Below, in pieces: positions 60,855-64,000 of a DNA stretch of 64,000 nt. Each line of letters begins with the position of its first letter. Position 1 is the first letter of the stretch. The position numbers were made by a program, and so were the translations under genes. Source of the DNA: Georgenia sp. M64 (GTDB lineage Bacteria; Actinomycetota; Actinomycetes; Actinomycetales; Actinomycetaceae); assembly GCF_038049925.1 (NCBI RefSeq), contig NZ_CP145809.1, forward strand, positions 868,001-932,000. Direction: 5' to 3'. The notes beneath the pieces are model-generated. The model was not told the origin of the DNA. It made no database searches and saw only the letters and a program-made list of their open reading frames with translations.

Positions 60855-61688
60855 TCAGATGGCGCGGACGATCTCGGCCAGCAGGCGGGAGATCCGCGGA
60901 CCCGCGGCCCGGCCGGCCTCGAGGACCTCGGTGTGGGACAGGGGCGTGGGGGAGATCCCGGCGGCGGGGTTGGTCACCAGGGAGATCCCGAGCACCTCCA
61001 GCCCCACGTGCCGGGCGGCGATGGCCTCGAGCGCCGTCGACATCCCCACGAGGTGGCCGCCCAGCCGGCGGGCCATCTGGACCTCGGCCGGCGTCTCGTA
61101 GTGGGGGCCGCGGAACTGGACGTAGACGCCCTCGGGGAGCTCGGGGTCCACCGACCGGGCGAGGGCCCGCAGGCGCGCCGAGTACAGGTCGGTGAGGTCG
61201 ACGAAGGTCGCGCCCTCCAGCGGCGAGGTGCCCGTGAGGTTGATGTGGTCGCTGATGAGGACCGGTGTCCCCGGCGCCCACTCCGGTTCCAGCCCTCCGC
61301 AGCCGTTGGTCAGGACGAGGGTCCGCGCGCCCGCGGCCGCGGCGACGCGGACGCCGTGCGCGACCCGCCGCACGCCCCGGCCCTCGTAGTAGTGGGTCCG
61401 CGCGCCCAGGACGAGCGCGTGCCGGTCCGTGCCGGCGACCCGGACGGAGGAGAGCGTGCCGGCGTGGCCGACGACCGCGGAGGCGGTGAAGCCGGGCACC
61501 TCGTCAGCCGGCACCTCCGCGACGACGTCGCCGAGCAGGTCGGCGGCGCCGCCCCAGCCCGAGCCCAGCACGAGCGCGACGTCGTGGCGCTCGACGCCGG
61601 TGACCTCGGCCAGGTGCGCGGCGGCCGCACGGGCCACGTCCTGCGGATCGGTACGGGGGTCGTCGAGGTCGGGCACGGGCACGCTCAT
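60855..61688 (-). CDS. deoD: Purine-nucleoside phosphorylase
   Basis: 277 residues, trimeric PNP family. LVLGSGWGGAADLLG, THYYEGRGVRRV, LTNGCGGLEPEW, SDHINLTGTSPLEG and GVYVQFRGPHYETPAEVQM. Splits inosine and guanosine to base and ribose 1-phosphate. ATG 61688 is seven bases after TAACGT (leaderless). Forms a pair with the phosphohexomutase gene. Confidence 0.95.
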   Translation of the reverse strand: MSVPVPDLDDPRTDPQDVARAAAAHLAEVTGVERHDVALVLGSGWGGAADLLGDVVAEVPADEVPGFTASAVVGHAGTLSSVRVAGTDRHALVLGARTHYYEGRGVRRVAHGVRVAAAAGARTLVLTNGCGGLEPEWAPGTPVLISDHINLTGTSPLEGATFVDLTDLYSARLRALARSVDPELPEGVYVQFRGPHYETPAEVQMARRLGGHLVGMSTALEAIAARHVGLEVLGISLVTNPAAGISPTPLSHTEVLEAGRAAGPRISRLLAEIVRAI

Positions 61689-61695
61689 GGGCCAG

Positions 61696-61701
61696 ACGTT
61701 A
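61696..61701 (-). promoter_or_regulatory. -10 box TAACGT of leaderless deoD
   Basis: Minus-strand TAACGT, seven bases, then ATG 61688. Confidence 0.6.
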
Positions 61702-61812
61702 TCGCGAACCCGAGGCGCCCCGGGCCTTCCCGTGGGCTCCCCGGGCCTCTCCCACGCCGTCCCGAGCCTCCCCGGGGGCGCCCCGGGGTGGGGCGGGGGC
61801 ACAATGCCTCGG

Positions 61813-63312
61813 GTGAGCACCGCACCCGGACCCGTCCCGCCGCCCGACCAGGCCGAGCACGCCGCTCCGGCCGCCGAGCACCACGCGGGGGCCTCCCCGG
61901 TGCGCCAGGGCTCGCGCGTCGTCATCATCGGCGGCGGACCGGGCGGGTACGAGGCCGCCCTCGTCGCCACCCAGCTCGGCGCGCGCGTGCACGTGGTCGA
62001 GCGGCAGGGGATGGGCGGGTCCGCCGTCCTGACCGACGTCGTCCCCTCCAAGACCCTCATCGCCACCGCCGAGTGGATGACCGTCACCGAGCAGGCGGGC
62101 GAGCTGGGCATCGGCGCCGAGGACGACGGCGCCGGAGGCGCGCTACGGGCCGACATGGACGTCGTCGACCGGCGCGTGGTCAGGCTCGCCCAGAAGCAGT
62201 CCCGCGACATCCGCGGCCGCCTCGAGCGCGAGGGTGTGCAGATCACCCTCGGGACCGGCCGGATCGCGCCCGGCCTCAGCCCCGCGGGCACCCGGGACGT
62301 CCTCATCACGACCAGCGAGGGCGAGGAGCTGCGGGACGAGGCGGAGATCGTCCTCGTCGCCACCGGCGCCACCCCCCGGATCCTGCCGACCGCCCAGCCC
62401 GACGGCGAGCGGATCCTCACCTGGGCGCAGATGTACAACCTCACCGAGATCCCCGAGCACCTGGTGGTCATCGGCTCGGGCGTGACCGGGGCGGAGTTCG
62501 CCGGTGCCTACAACGCGCTCGGGGCACAGGTCACCCTGGTCTCGAGCCGGGAGCGGGTGCTGCCGGGCGAGGACGAGAACGCCGCCGAGCTCATCGAGGC
62601 CGTCTTCCGGCGCCGCGGCATGACCGTGCTCTCGCGCTCGCGGGCGGCGGGGGTCACCCGCACGGGTGACGGCGTCGCGGTCGAGCTCACCGACGGCCGG
62701 GTGGTCGAGGGGTCGCACTGCCTGGTCGCGGTGGGCGGCGTGCCGGCGACCGCAGGCATGGGGCTCGAGGAGGCGGGGGTCGAGCTGAGCCCGTCCGGGC
62801 ACGTCCAGGTCGACCGTGTCTCGCGCACCCGGGCGCTGCGCGTCTACGCCGCCGGCGACTGCACCGGGGTCCTGCCGCTGGCGTCGGTGGCAGCGATGCA
62901 GGGCCGGATCGCGATGTGGCACGCCCTCGGTGACGCCGTCTCCCCGCTCGACCTCGGCGTCGTCGCGGCGAACATCTTCACCGCGCCCGAGATCGCCACC
63001 ATCGGCGTGACGCAGAAGCAGATCGAGGACGGCGAGGTGGACGGCGACGTCACCCGCCTGCCCCTGTCGCGCAACCCGCGCGCGAAGATGCTCGGCATCA
63101 AGGAGGGGTTCATCAAGCTGTTCTCCGACCGGTCGACCGGCACGGTGCTCGGCGGCGTCGTCGTCGCCCCGCGCGCGGCGGAGCTGGTCTACCCCATCAC
63201 CATCGCCGTCACCGAGCGGCTGACCGTCGACCAGCTCGCCAACGTCTTCACCATCTACCCCTCGCTCACGGGCTCCATCGCCGAGGCGGCCCGCACCCTG
63301 CACCGGGCCTGA
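61813..63312 (+). CDS. lpdA: LpdA-type NAD(P)H-quinone reductase
   Basis: 499 residues, two-dinucleotide flavoprotein fold of the lipoamide dehydrogenase family. FAD motif VVIIGGGPGGYEAALVATQ, NAD motif VVIGSGVTGAEFAGAYNAL, YAAGDCTG and a C-terminal dimerisation domain. At the usual disulfide site it reads GMGGSAVLTDVVPSK, so both redox cysteines are missing. This matches mycobacterial LpdA (Rv3303c), which reduces quinones rather than lipoamide. The N-terminal 30 residues are disordered. GTG 61813 follows CACAAT by seven bases; ATG 61804 in frame is an alternative. Confidence 0.92.
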   Translation: MSTAPGPVPPPDQAEHAAPAAEHHAGASPVRQGSRVVIIGGGPGGYEAALVATQLGARVHVVERQGMGGSAVLTDVVPSKTLIATAEWMTVTEQAGELGIGAEDDGAGGALRADMDVVDRRVVRLAQKQSRDIRGRLEREGVQITLGTGRIAPGLSPAGTRDVLITTSEGEELRDEAEIVLVATGATPRILPTAQPDGERILTWAQMYNLTEIPEHLVVIGSGVTGAEFAGAYNALGAQVTLVSSRERVLPGEDENAAELIEAVFRRRGMTVLSRSRAAGVTRTGDGVAVELTDGRVVEGSHCLVAVGGVPATAGMGLEEAGVELSPSGHVQVDRVSRTRALRVYAAGDCTGVLPLASVAAMQGRIAMWHALGDAVSPLDLGVVAANIFTAPEIATIGVTQKQIEDGEVDGDVTRLPLSRNPRAKMLGIKEGFIKLFSDRSTGTVLGGVVVAPRAAELVYPITIAVTERLTVDQLANVFTIYPSLTGSIAEAARTLHRA

Positions 63313-63340
63313 CGCGCCTTCCTCGGGTCGGCGCCTGCGC

Positions 63341-63473
63341 GCCGAGCGATCCCGTTGTTGCCGAGCGATCCCCTTGTTGCCGAGCGATCCCCTTGTTGCC
63401 GAGCGATCCCCTTGTTGCCGAGCGATCCCTTCGTTGCCGAGCGATCCCGTTGTTGCCGAGCGATCCCCCTGTT
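63341..63473. repeat. Seven 19-bp tandem repeats
   Basis: Unit GCCGAGCGATCCCCTTGTT, starting at 63341, 63360, 63379, 63398, 63417, 63436 and 63455, without spacers. Copies differ at one to three positions in the CCCCTTG part (CCCGTTG, CCCTTCG, CCCCCTG). A degenerate eighth copy lies at 63632-63650 next to the IS end. Confidence 0.92.
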
Positions 63474-63653
63474 GCCGACTGAGAGTGGTCTGCGGGGATC
63501 GTTCGGCGCCAGAGTGATCGCTGGGCGACAGCAGGATCGTTCGTGAGCCGATGCACCCGTCGTCGCCCGTGGATCTGCGGCCGCGCCGGGCCGCCCGTTC
63601 GTCGCCCGCTGATCTTCGCCGTAGTCCGGCCGCCGAGCGATCCCCTTGTCGCC
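63474..63653. other. Non-coding stretch with degenerate inverted copies of the 19-bp repeat
   Basis: GGGGATCGTTCGGC (63494-63507) and GATCGCTGGGC (63516-63526) match the reverse complement of the repeat core with one change each. No convincing gene in this stretch. Confidence 0.55.

Positions 63654-64000
<347 letters not shown>

Noticed and set aside
63341-63473. CRISPR-like array
   Set aside because: Units are 19 bases and directly joined; there are no spacers and no cas genes.
63266-63556. Open frames on both strands across the 19-bp repeats that read as repetitive proteins
   Set aside because: The 19-base period gives a 19-residue peptide repeat in any open frame, and there is no start signal or family match.

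Overview
The window is very GC-rich DNA with dense, often overlapping genes, frequent GTG starts and -10 boxes of the TANNNT type lying 6-8 bases before many start codons (leaderless transcripts). Together with PspC-type sensors, a DUF6350/PerM protein, an LpdA-type quinone reductase without cysteines and gene orders shared with Mycobacterium (uvrD/pcrA, sucC, sucD, perM, purN, purH; cdd, deoA, deoD, pmmB, lpdA), this points to an actinobacterium. I would guess Micrococcales, near Cellulomonas or Georgenia, but the genus is an inference.

Layout. 1-3.9 kb: a LiaFSR-like envelope stress module (toastrack PspC membrane protein, PspC histidine kinase, LuxR-type regulator). 4.0-9.7 kb: two small membrane proteins, PcrA helicase and a eukaryote-type double-domain phosphofructokinase. 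9.9-24.3 kb: an OatA-like acyltransferase, then sucCD, perM, purN and purH, a ferredoxin-reductase-like flavoprotein, DUF3017, a CNNM/CorC protein, icd and mdh. 24.5-30.3 kb: a giant secreted amylase-pullulanase. 30.4-35.9 kb: DUF4190 protein, purU, an acetyltransferase, glyA, folD and an exonuclease III. 36.0-37.8 kb: ECF sigma factor with membrane partner. 37.9-41.6 kb: gal operon (DeoR regulator, galT, galK, a DksA-like zinc finger). 41.7-44.8 kb: 2H phosphoesterase, mannose-1-phosphate guanylyltransferase, M20 amidohydrolase. 45.0-54.2 kb: nucleoside import and salvage (BMP lipoprotein, ABC ATPase, two permeases, cdd, deoA, a C39-like unknown, a small acidic protein, deoC), followed by an enoyl-ACP reductase. 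55.2-63.3 kb: two PAP2 phosphatases (the first frameshifted), DUF1206, a nitronate monooxygenase-like protein, phosphohexomutase, purine nucleoside phosphorylase and LpdA. 63.3-64.0 kb: an array of 19-bp tandem repeats next to the end of an IS21-type element.

Themes. (1) Three TCA loci (sucCD, icd, mdh) share a palindrome of the form TCTTGAyGyCGAG over their promoters. (2) purH and glyA each have a ZTP riboswitch, and purN, purU and folD lie nearby, so formyl-tetrahydrofolate supply and purine synthesis are linked. (3) Nucleoside uptake, deamination, phosphorolysis and deoxyribose-phosphate aldol cleavage form one operon that also carries two proteins of unknown function. (4) Many genes appear leaderless. 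No rRNA, tRNA, CRISPR array or prophage was seen. All readings are by eye; no database search was run.
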